Origin: Desulfovibrio sp. Fe33
Lineage (GTDB): Bacteria; Desulfobacterota; Desulfovibrionia; Desulfovibrionales; Desulfovibrionaceae
Direction: 5' to 3'
Assembly: GCF_028532725.1 (NCBI RefSeq)
Contig: NZ_JAQKGU010000001.1
Coordinates: 545,170-609,169 of the forward strand
Length of the DNA: 64,000 bases
Shown here: positions 33,584 through 40,374 of the stretch, one piece after another
Layout of the letters: each line of letters begins with the position of its first letter
Numbering within the stretch: position 1 is the first letter of the stretch
Made by a program: the position numbers and the translations under genes
The notes under the pieces: model-generated
Databases searched by the model: none
The model's input: the letters and a program-made list of their open reading frames with translations, nothing else
What the model was told of the DNA's origin: nothing

Positions 33584-34768
33584 TTACATTTCCCTCAGTG
33601 CGGTAACGGCCGCCACGGCCTTGATGCCTTTTTTCTCGCCGGTGAAGCCGAGTTTCTCCTCGGTGGTGGCCTTGAAATTGACCTGATGGGCTTCCAGCCC
33701 CAGGAGCCGGGCGAGATTCTTGGCGATGTGGGTGGCGTGGGGGGCCAGGCGCGGGACCTGGGCGATGACGGTCAGGTCGGCGTGGACGATGCGGTTCCCG
33801 GCCCGCTCGGCCATGGTCAGGACCTCGCGCAGAAGAATGCAACTGTCCGCGTTGTCGAAATTCGGGTCGTTGTCCGGGAAGTGGGTGCCGATGTCGCCGC
33901 CGCCGAAGGTGCCGAGGATGGCGTCGGCCAGGGCGTGCAGGAGCACGTCGCCGTCGGAATGGGCCACGATGGCCGGACCGCCGGGGATGGGCACGCCGCC
34001 CAGGACCATGGGCCTGTCGCCCGTCCCGCCATAGCGGTGCACGTCGTATCCCCATCCCGTGCAGGGGACGGTGACGCGGGACGCTTCAAGCCGTTTGAGG
34101 TCTTCGGGCACGGTGATCTTGACGTTGGCGGCCTCGCCGGGGATGACGGCCACTTCGGCCAGCCGCTCGACCATGGAGGCGTCGTCCGTGACTTCCCAGC
34201 CCTCGGTCAGGGCGCGGTCGTGGGCTTCTTTCAGGAGCGCGGTCTCGAAGGCCTGGGGCGTCTGCACCGCGGCCAGTTCGGCGCGGTTCAGGGTCTCGGC
34301 AACGGTGTTTCCGGCGACTCTCTTGACCGTGTCGGTCACCGGGATGGCGGGGATGACGCCGCGCGCGCCGGATTCGAGGGCTTCGATGAGCCCCGCGACG
34401 AGCCGCGCCGAAGCAAAGGGGCGGGCCGAGTCGTGAATCAGCACACGGCCGCATTCACGCGGCAGGGCGGCTATTCCGTTGCGGACGGAGTCCTGCCGCC
34501 GTTCGCCGCCCGGGACCGCGATCCATTGCACGCCCAGTTCCTCGGTCTTGAAGAACTGGCGGAGCTCCTTTTCCTTGGAGGGGAGGTCTTCCGGCGGGAA
34601 GACGAAGACCAGCCCGCGGATTTTGGCCGCCCTGGAGAACGTCCGTGCGCAATGCCAGAACAACGGCGCGCCCTTGTATTCAAGGTATTGCTTGCGCTCG
34701 CCGCCCGTGGCCTCGGCCAGGCGGGTCCCGGCTCCGGCGGCCAGGATGATGCCCCAGATGTCGTTCAT
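33584..34768 (-). CDS. ispDF: Bifunctional IspD/IspF enzyme of the MEP isoprenoid pathway
   Basis: 394 residues. The N-terminal part (1-230) is a CDP-ME synthase (IspD): IILAAGAGTRL nucleotide-binding start, GERRQDSVRNGI and LIHDSARPFA. The C-terminal part (235-394) is the MECDP synthase (IspF): GWGYDVHRYG with metal-binding Asp and His, HSDGDVLLHALADAILG, GDIGTHFPDNDP and FKATTEEKLGFTG. Natural fusions of this kind are known in alpha-, epsilon- and deltaproteobacteria. ATG 34768 with AGGGA is chosen. Only about 25 bp separate it from the rnpB terminator, leaving no room for its own promoter. Confidence 0.95.
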   Translation of the reverse strand: MNDIWGIILAAGAGTRLAEATGGERKQYLEYKGAPLFWHCARTFSRAAKIRGLVFVFPPEDLPSKEKELRQFFKTEELGVQWIAVPGGERRQDSVRNGIAALPRECGRVLIHDSARPFASARLVAGLIEALESGARGVIPAIPVTDTVKRVAGNTVAETLNRAELAAVQTPQAFETALLKEAHDRALTEGWEVTDDASMVERLAEVAVIPGEAANVKITVPEDLKRLEASRVTVPCTGWGYDVHRYGGTGDRPMVLGGVPIPGGPAIVAHSDGDVLLHALADAILGTFGGGDIGTHFPDNDPNFDNADSCILLREVLTMAERAGNRIVHADLTVIAQVPRLAPHATHIAKNLARLLGLEAHQVNFKATTEEKLGFTGEKKGIKAVAAVTALREM

Positions 34769-34792
34769 GGTGCGGTCCCTGATGTTGCCAGT

Positions 34793-34829
34793 GAAAAAAA
34801 TGGTGCACGGGGGAGGAGAGCCTCCCCCG
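34793..34829 (-). terminator. Rho-independent terminator of rnpB
   Basis: On the minus strand CGGGGGAGG pairs with CCTCCCCCG around CTCT, and a T-run of seven to eight follows after GTGCACCA. The gap between stem and T-run may make it leaky, which would let ispDF be transcribed. Confidence 0.75.
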
Positions 34830-34839
34830 CGCGGTAACA

Positions 34840-35207
34840 CAAATCGGAGCCGGTCATAAGCCGGGTTTTGTCCCCCTTTCGGGGTGGTCATCATTCCTCT
34901 AGACCGCCCGTTACCGGACGGCTCAAGCAACCAACCCGACAGCTCGGCCGGGCCGGCCTCAAACGCTGTCCTATTCGGTCTTGCTCCGGACGGAGTTCAC
35001 CTGGCCTGCCGCGTCACCGCGACAGCCGGTGGGCTCTTACCCCACCGTTTCACCCTTACCTCCGGGAAACCCGGAGGCGGTCTGCTTTCTGTTGCACTTG
35101 ACGGGGATCGCTCCCCCTGGGAGTTACCCAGCGTCCTGCCCTGCGGAGCCCGGACTTTCCTCCCCGGTCATAGACCGCGGCGATGACCTGCCCGACTCCG
35201 AATTTGT
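34840..35207 (-). ncRNA. rnpB: RNase P RNA (bacterial type A)
   Basis: About 368 nt. On the minus strand the universally conserved blocks are present in order: GAGGAAAGTCCGGGCTCC (CR-I, about 35145-35162), ACAGAAA near 35090 (CR-II/III), and CATAAGCCGGGTTTTGTCC complement at the 3' side (about 34853-34872, CR-V). The ends AATTCGGAGTCGG and CCGGCTCCGATTT pair to form P1. This catalytic RNA matures tRNA 5' ends. Its 5' end lies only about 5 bp from the stop codon of the zinc-ribbon gene, so its promoter is inside that gene or it is processed from a longer transcript. Confidence 0.97.
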
Positions 35208-35211
35208 GTCA

Positions 35212-35952
35212 TTATTCCTCTTCGATCGATCCGCCCGGCTGCACGAACGCCTGCCAGTAGATCAGCCGCTGGCAGTTGGGGCAGCTCAGGATCTGCTGAC
35301 CCTTCTGCAGATCGTTGTAGGTCTGCGGCGGGATCATGATGTTGCAGCCCGAGCACACTCCTTCGGAGACCGGCACGATGACCGGGTGCTCCATGCGCTC
35401 ACGAATGAATTCGTAGCGGCCCAGGATCGGCGGCGGCACAGCCTTGCAAGCCTTCTTGCGCTTGCGGTTCAGGGCTTCAAGCTTTTTGTTGGCCTTGTCA
35501 AGGCGTTCTTCCAGGGTAGTCTTGAGCGCTTCGTACTGTTCCTGCACGCCGCTCATCTCGTCGTTGAGAGACTGGGTGGCCTCGTCCTGGCGCAGAAGCT
35601 CTTCGCGCACGGCCGTCTGCTCGTCGTCGCGCATACGGTTGAGCTTTTCCAGGGAATCCATTTCGCGCATCATGGCGTGGTATTCCTTGGTGTTGCCCAC
35701 CAGCATCAGCTTGTTCTTGGACTTTTTGATCTTGCCGGCATCTTCTTCGATCTCCACGGAGAGCTTCTTCTTCTGCTCCTGGAGGATGCCCGTTTTTTCG
35801 TCGATCCGGCCGCGGCGAACTTCGAACTCGTCGAGCTGTCCCTCAAGGTCGGTCAGCTCCTGGGGAGCCAGCTCGATCTCTTTGGTCAGTTCGAGGATTT
35901 CGTCGTCCACTTCCTGAAGGACGATCAACTGTTCAATCTGTTTCTGATACAT
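35212..35952 (-). CDS. Coiled-coil protein with C4 zinc ribbon (zf-RING_7 family)
   Basis: 246 residues. Residues 1-165 form a long charged coiled coil; the C-terminal 55 residues are a C4-type zinc ribbon with GVCSGCNIMIPPQ and LSCPNCQRLIYW. This family is widespread beside Nif3-like genes and binds nucleic acids or acts as a chaperone-like factor; the role is not settled. It lies 45 bp after the Nif3-like gene, as in many genomes, and just upstream of rnpB. Length and order match the family. Confidence 0.86.
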   Translation of the reverse strand: MYQKQIEQLIVLQEVDDEILELTKEIELAPQELTDLEGQLDEFEVRRGRIDEKTGILQEQKKKLSVEIEEDAGKIKKSKNKLMLVGNTKEYHAMMREMDSLEKLNRMRDDEQTAVREELLRQDEATQSLNDEMSGVQEQYEALKTTLEERLDKANKKLEALNRKRKKACKAVPPPILGRYEFIRERMEHPVIVPVSEGVCSGCNIMIPPQTYNDLQKGQQILSCPNCQRLIYWQAFVQPGGSIEEE

Positions 35953-35997
35953 GGATTAACCTCACTGTCTATTTAAAATCACGAAAAAGTGTTTCCC

Positions 35998-36993
35998 TTA
36001 TCCCGCGTACACCGTGAACGGGTCCTCGCCCGGGAAGAAACGGACTTCGGCTTTGGGCATGGCTTCGGCCAGTTCCATGGCGAAACGGCGCATCATCTCC
36101 TCTTCCAGGGAGAAGTGGCCCACATCCACCACGCAGACCGGGGTTTCCACGGCAGGGTGGTACTTCATGTCCCCGGTGACGAACACGTCTGCCCCGGCGC
36201 GCGCGGCCCGCTCGATGAGGTCCGAGCCGGACCCGCCGCAGTAGGCCACGGTCCGAACGGTCTCGGGCTTCGGCCCGGCGACCAGCAGGGCGTCGCGTCG
36301 GATCAGACCGGCCAGCCTGCCCATGAAGGCGTCGAAGGCCATGGGCTGGGGCAGTTCGCCCACCTCGCCGAAACCGACCTCGCTCAACGGCGCGGTCAGG
36401 GAGCGCAGGTAGAACAGCGGACGTTTGCCCAGGGAAAATTCGATGCTGTCCGCCAACCCGCTCCAGTGCGGCTCGTCGCAGACCACCCGGACCTCGCCGG
36501 TGCGGCTCTGGGACACCGAGTGGACCCCGTCGTGGTTGGCCCAGATGTCGGCGGCCTCGCGGCTGATCGGCTCCTCGCAGTAGAAGGAGGCCTCGATCGG
36601 GGCGCGTCCGTGCTCCACTTCGAGCAGCCGTCCTCCGGTCAGCCCCAGCTCCCTGCCCAGCCAGAAGGCCGGACCGCCGGGACGGGTGTCCAGGGACGTG
36701 TGGGCTGCGTAAAGCCAGCTTCCCGATCGGATAACCGCCCGCAACGCGTCGAGGTACATGCCCTCCGCGTTCGGAGCCTTGGGTTTCATGTACAGGGGAT
36801 GGTGGGTGATAACCGCGCCCGCGCCCCACTCCAGGCAACGGCAGAGCGCCGCCGGGGTGGGCTCAAGAGTCACGGCCACCTTGTCGGTCCGATCGACGGA
36901 CCCGGCCACCTGCACTCCGGAATTGTCCCAGGAACTTTGGTTCGCTTCCGGAGCCAATTCTCGGAAAATCGATAAAATATCTTGAATTTTCAT
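35998..36993 (-). CDS. Nif3-like dinuclear metal centre protein
   Basis: 331 residues. It shows the Nif3/YbgI motifs WDNSGVQV, VITHHPLYMK (metal-binding His pair), HTSLDT and, near the C-terminus, VVDVGHFSLEEE (His). Between them is the PII-like insert found in the longer bacterial forms. These hexameric rings bind two metals per subunit; reported activities (GTP cyclohydrolase 1-like or hydrolase) are not settled. The start MKIQDILSIF at 36993 fits the family, but no strong ribosome site is seen there; an ATG at 37014 is an alternative. Linked to the zinc-ribbon gene downstream. Confidence 0.9.
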   Translation of the reverse strand: MKIQDILSIFRELAPEANQSSWDNSGVQVAGSVDRTDKVAVTLEPTPAALCRCLEWGAGAVITHHPLYMKPKAPNAEGMYLDALRAVIRSGSWLYAAHTSLDTRPGGPAFWLGRELGLTGGRLLEVEHGRAPIEASFYCEEPISREAADIWANHDGVHSVSQSRTGEVRVVCDEPHWSGLADSIEFSLGKRPLFYLRSLTAPLSEVGFGEVGELPQPMAFDAFMGRLAGLIRRDALLVAGPKPETVRTVAYCGGSGSDLIERAARAGADVFVTGDMKYHPAVETPVCVVDVGHFSLEEEMMRRFAMELAEAMPKAEVRFFPGEDPFTVYAG

Positions 36994-37014
36994 ATAGTTA
37001 CGACCATTTCCCAT

Positions 37015-37058
37015 AAAGAGGATGCTCCCGTAGGGTTTCCCCCTCGGGAGCATCTCTT
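37015..37058 (-). terminator. Hairpin between the tRNA gene and the Nif3-like gene
   Basis: GATGCTCCCG (37021-37030) pairs with CGGGAGCATC (37045-37054). On the minus strand CTCTTT follows. It would end the tRNA transcript about 110 bp past the tRNA, and it sits right over the Nif3 gene start. Confidence 0.55.
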
Positions 37059-37163
37059 GTCCTCTTCGATCACCCGGCCGAAGGCCTTAGCGGGAGATTT
37101 CAGGATATATGCGTTCTTCAGCTTTCGGGTCTTCGACAAGCACGTCTCCCGGAAGTGGGTCGT

Positions 37164-37239
37164 TGGTGGGCCAGCCAGGATTCGAACCTGGGACCGACCG
37201 GTTATGAGCCGGTGGCTCTGCCAACTGAGCTACTGGCCC
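37164..37239 (-). tRNA. tRNA with anticodon CAT (elongator Met; Ile2 not excluded)
   Basis: 76 nt with encoded CCA. Acceptor GGGCCAG pairs with CTGGCCC, D arm AGCTCAGTTGGCAGAGC-type, anticodon stem ACCGG-CTCATAA-CCGGT, T arm CCAGG-TTCGAAT-CCTGG. The anticodon is CAT. It lacks the initiator hallmark of three G-C pairs in the anticodon stem with a mismatched 1-72 pair, so it is elongator Met or the Ile(CAU) species that needs lysidine. The D/T loop sequence alone does not decide it for me. Confidence 0.95.
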
Positions 37240-37254
37240 GCCGTGGAGTCAAGT

Positions 37255-37284
37255 ACCATAGCCGAAATTTATTCAGGGTGTCAA
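37255..37284 (-). promoter_or_regulatory. tRNA promoter
   Basis: On the minus strand TTGACA (37279-37284), 18 bp, then TATGGT (37255-37260). Start of transcription would be about 8 bp before the tRNA 5' end. Confidence 0.65.
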
Positions 37285-37452
37285 CTCCTCGACAGCCTGT
37301 CCCCGGTCGTTTCCGCCCGGAACATTCCGGGGCCGTTTTCAACGTCTTCGGCCTTCCGGCGCGGGCCTGGCTTGTCCGGCCCTGCCCCATCCGCGCCGCG
37401 GTGTCGGTCATCGCGGCGGGGAAAGCCCGGCCAGTGTTCGCAGGGGCCGCAT

Positions 37453-38844
37453 TCAGGAAATTTCGAGGCTTTCCGGGCGGGCTTTGTGCGCCTCCACTTC
37501 GCCGATGGTCCGTCGCGCGAACCACAGGGCCACGGCGGCGGAGGTCCAGACGATGGCGAAGATGGTCAGCCACAAGGCGGTGATGGGGTAGCCGAGGATT
37601 TGGGTGAACAGGGTGAACAGGAGGAGCGGGGCCGCGACCTGGCGGGCGAGGCCGAGCCAGATGGCGAACATGGGGCGTTTCATGCCCTGTAGAACCGAGG
37701 TGGGCACGAATATGGCCACGTAGCCGTACAGGGTGAAGGCGTCGATGCGCAGGTAACCCGCGCCCACCTCGATGACCGCCGGGTCGCTGGTGAATATGCG
37801 CATGAGCGGTTCGGCGAAAATCAGAATGGGCACGGACAGGGGAATGAGCAGGTACGCGCCGTACAACAAATTCTTGCGGAAGTTCTCCCGTATGCGGTCG
37901 ATTTTGCCCGCCCCGTAATTCTGGGCGGTGATGGTCAGCGCGGCCACACTCAGGCCGATGGTCGGCATGAGCACTATCTGGTCGATGCGGGTGGCAATGC
38001 CGTACGCCGCCGACGCCTCCGGGCCGAATCCGGACACATAGCGGAAGATAACGAAAAAGCCGAGCGCGATGGTCATGGAGTTCAGAGCCGCCGGAAATCC
38101 CTGGTGGGCAATCTGCGCGTAGATTCTCAGCCGGGGAATGAGATTCCGCCCGCCGTCGGTCTTGATGAGTCCGGTGCGGCGGGCCTTGTACGCCAGGTAG
38201 ACCGCGCCCGCGCCCTGCAAGATGACCGTGGACCACGCCACTCCCGCCAGCCCCATGGCAGGCAGGCCGAAGCCGCCGTAAATGAACCACGGGTCCAGAA
38301 TCACGTTCATGGCGGCCGTGAAGCAGAGTACGTTGCGCAGGCTGGCCGTGTCGCCCTGGGACTGTAGCACCGCGTTGAACAAATAAAGCGCCACGGTGAC
38401 GGCGTTGCAGACGAAGATCGGGTTCATGTAGGCGAGGCAGGTTTCCAGATAATGCCCTTCGGCCCCGAGCCAGCCGAAGATGGCCGGGGAAAAGGTCAGC
38501 CCGAACCAGGCCAGGAACACGGACACGAAAATGCCGAAACTGAGCATCTGCACGGCCGTCAGCGCGGCCTGTCTGCGGTCCCGCGCGCCCAGCGCCGAAC
38601 CCATGAGCGCGGTGGAGCCGGTGCCGATGCCGCTGGCCAGGGCCGTGATGATGAAAAATACGGGCAGGGACAGAGCCAGAGCGGCCTGGGCCTGGGTGTC
38701 GATGCGCCCGGCCCACCATGTGTCCGCCACGTTGAACATGGTGTGGAAGAAAAAGCCCACGCTCGAAGGCATCGCCACCTGGCGTATCACCTCGGGAATG
38801 GGCCGCGTTGTCAGGTCTGTTTTGTCCAGCGCGGTTTTGCTCAT
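37453..38844 (-). CDS. MATE family efflux transporter
   Basis: 463 residues with about twelve membrane helices in two homologous halves. The family core is seen in MPSSVGFFFHTMFNVADTWWAGRIDTQAQAALALSLP (helix 1-2, split here at MPSSVGFFFH...) and the second half TIGLSVAALTITAQNYGAGK. MATE proteins export cationic drugs or metabolites using Na+ or H+. The gene stands alone between the tRNA and a repeat-rich gap. Substrate cannot be predicted. Confidence 0.88.
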   Translation of the reverse strand: MSKTALDKTDLTTRPIPEVIRQVAMPSSVGFFFHTMFNVADTWWAGRIDTQAQAALALSLPVFFIITALASGIGTGSTALMGSALGARDRRQAALTAVQMLSFGIFVSVFLAWFGLTFSPAIFGWLGAEGHYLETCLAYMNPIFVCNAVTVALYLFNAVLQSQGDTASLRNVLCFTAAMNVILDPWFIYGGFGLPAMGLAGVAWSTVILQGAGAVYLAYKARRTGLIKTDGGRNLIPRLRIYAQIAHQGFPAALNSMTIALGFFVIFRYVSGFGPEASAAYGIATRIDQIVLMPTIGLSVAALTITAQNYGAGKIDRIRENFRKNLLYGAYLLIPLSVPILIFAEPLMRIFTSDPAVIEVGAGYLRIDAFTLYGYVAIFVPTSVLQGMKRPMFAIWLGLARQVAAPLLLFTLFTQILGYPITALWLTIFAIVWTSAAVALWFARRTIGEVEAHKARPESLEIS

Positions 38845-38914
38845 GGATACAGTGTACCCGTTTGCCCGCCGGGGATACAGCCTTTTCCCAGCTGGTTCAG
38901 CTTATTGCCCGGGG

Positions 38915-39010
38915 ATGCCTCCGGCGGCCGGGGCGCTGCCCCGGACCCCGCCAGGGAACCTTTTGAAAAAGGTTCCCTGGACCCTCCAAAACTTTTTAGC
39001 GCGCCTGCGG
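38915..39010. repeat. Dispersed hairpin repeat, family 2
   Basis: GCCTCCGGCGGCC lead, then a 14-bp stem CCAGGGAACCTTTT (38951-38964) with AAAAGGTTCCCTGG (38967-38980), then CCTCCAAAACTTTTTAGCGCGC. Same plan as at 29028. Confidence 0.85.
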
Positions 39011-39054
39011 CGAATGGGTAATAAATGTATGTCGTTTACCCGCGCCCACAGACC

Positions 39055-39165
39055 CGCGAAGCGGCACCAAAAAGTTTAGGAAAAGGAGGGGATGGGGGTC
39101 CGGGGGAAGGGGAGGAAAGAACCCTTTTCAAAGGGTTTTTCCTCCCCTTCCCCCGGCCGCCGGAG
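39055..39165. repeat. Dispersed hairpin repeat, family 2, inverted copy
   Basis: CACCAAAAAGTTTAGG opens the inverted copy, followed by an extended stem of about 25 bp (GGGGGAAGGGGAGG from 39102 with CCTCCCCTTCCCCC up to 39154) whose tip is AACCCTTTTCAAAGGGTT, and it closes with GGCCGCCGGAGGC. It faces the copy at 38915 across about 45 bp, giving a nested inverted pair. Confidence 0.85.
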
Positions 39166-39167
39166 GC

Positions 39168-39202
39168 AAAAAAAGAGGGGACGCTCCAGCGTCCCCTCTT
39201 AT
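39168..39202 (-). terminator. Rho-independent terminator of the DRTGG gene
   Basis: AGAGGGGACGCT pairs with AGCGTCCCCTCT; on the minus strand seven T follow. It lies 20 bp after the gene end. Confidence 0.92.
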
Positions 39203-39221
39203 CGAGTGCGGATGGCAACGC

Positions 39222-40286
39222 CTATTTCAGGCCGAGTTCTTTCTTGAGGAATTCGAAATCGATGTTGTTGGACACGAGTTCGGCTCCCTGCTTGATTTTG
39301 ATGGCGTCGCGGAGTTTATGCCGGGAGAGGATGTCGTCCATTTTCTTGGCCACGGTGAAGGTATCTTCGCGGACCATGATAATGGGTGTTTCGAGGACCT
39401 CGGACCGGGTGAGGATGATGTCGTTGGGGTAGAGGTTGCCGGTCAGGATAAGGCAGGGGCAGTCGCCTTCGAGGGCCACGAGCTGCACGTCGGACCGGTC
39501 GCCGCCGACGATGATGGCGGAGTTCTTCTTCTTGCGGAAGTGGGTCATGAAGTTTTCGACCTGCATGGTGCCGATGAGGAAGGACTCGACCACGCGTTCG
39601 CTCTTGTTGTGGGCGGAGATGATTTTGCCGCCGAGGCGGTCGGCGAGGTCGCCCACCTTGATCGCGCCCATGAGCGGGTCGCGGGGAATGACGCCGAGAA
39701 TCTTGACGCCCTTGGCTTCCAGCGCGGGGCCGAGGAGCTGTTCGATCTCGTCCATGAAATTGGGCGGCACGTCGTTGAGGATGACGCCTGCCATGAGGTC
39801 GCCGAGGGTTTCCTTCATGACCATGAGATAGTCGTATTTGAGCTCTTTCTGGAACCTGTCGATGATGACGGTCTTGATGCCGAGCTTGCGGATGACGGAG
39901 ATGGCGTCGGTGTCGCAATATTTGCCGGAGTACATGGACCCGGACCCGGCCACCAGGGTGACGTCCTTGTCCTTGGAGACTACTTCGTAGCCTGCGACGA
40001 TGTTGTCGAGCAGCCCTTCCATCTTGCCGGTGAACGCCTTGACCTTGAAGTCCTGGGTGACGACCACGGGCGTGACCATGGCCGGGTCTTCGGACAGGCC
40101 GAGCACGTCCTGGACGAACGCGGCGTCCTCGTCGCCGAGCTTGCCGTCGATTTCCATGGGCATGGCCCCCACGGGTTTCATGTAGCCCACGTTGTACCCG
40201 TCTTTCTGCAGGCGCAGGCCCAGGCCCATGACGATCATGTTCTTGCCTGAATACCCGGTGGTAGAGCCAATGTAGAGTCCAGCCAT
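39222..40286 (-). CDS. BioD-like/DRTGG domain protein (phosphotransacetylase N-terminal-like)
   Basis: 354 residues from ATG 40286 (AGGAGG ribosome site). The N-terminal 220 residues resemble the BioD/CobQ P-loop fold found at the front of long Pta proteins, with a variant loop GSTTGYSGKN in place of GxxxxGKT. The C-terminal 110 residues form a DRTGG domain (IIVGGDRSDVQLVALEG). No phosphotransacetylase catalytic domain follows, so it is a stand-alone regulatory-type module. It sits 88 bp after the ADP-forming acetate-CoA ligase gene on the same strand, pointing to a role in acetyl-CoA/acetate metabolism (inference). Confidence 0.82.
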   Translation of the reverse strand: MAGLYIGSTTGYSGKNMIVMGLGLRLQKDGYNVGYMKPVGAMPMEIDGKLGDEDAAFVQDVLGLSEDPAMVTPVVVTQDFKVKAFTGKMEGLLDNIVAGYEVVSKDKDVTLVAGSGSMYSGKYCDTDAISVIRKLGIKTVIIDRFQKELKYDYLMVMKETLGDLMAGVILNDVPPNFMDEIEQLLGPALEAKGVKILGVIPRDPLMGAIKVGDLADRLGGKIISAHNKSERVVESFLIGTMQVENFMTHFRKKKNSAIIVGGDRSDVQLVALEGDCPCLILTGNLYPNDIILTRSEVLETPIIMVREDTFTVAKKMDDILSRHKLRDAIKIKQGAELVSNNIDFEFLKKELGLK

Positions 40287-40374
40287 GCCTATATTCCTCC
40301 TGAATGTGAACGGGGCGAGGTAGACCATGCCCCGTATCCTGTTAGTATATGAGACCGCAAAAAATGTCCAAGCG

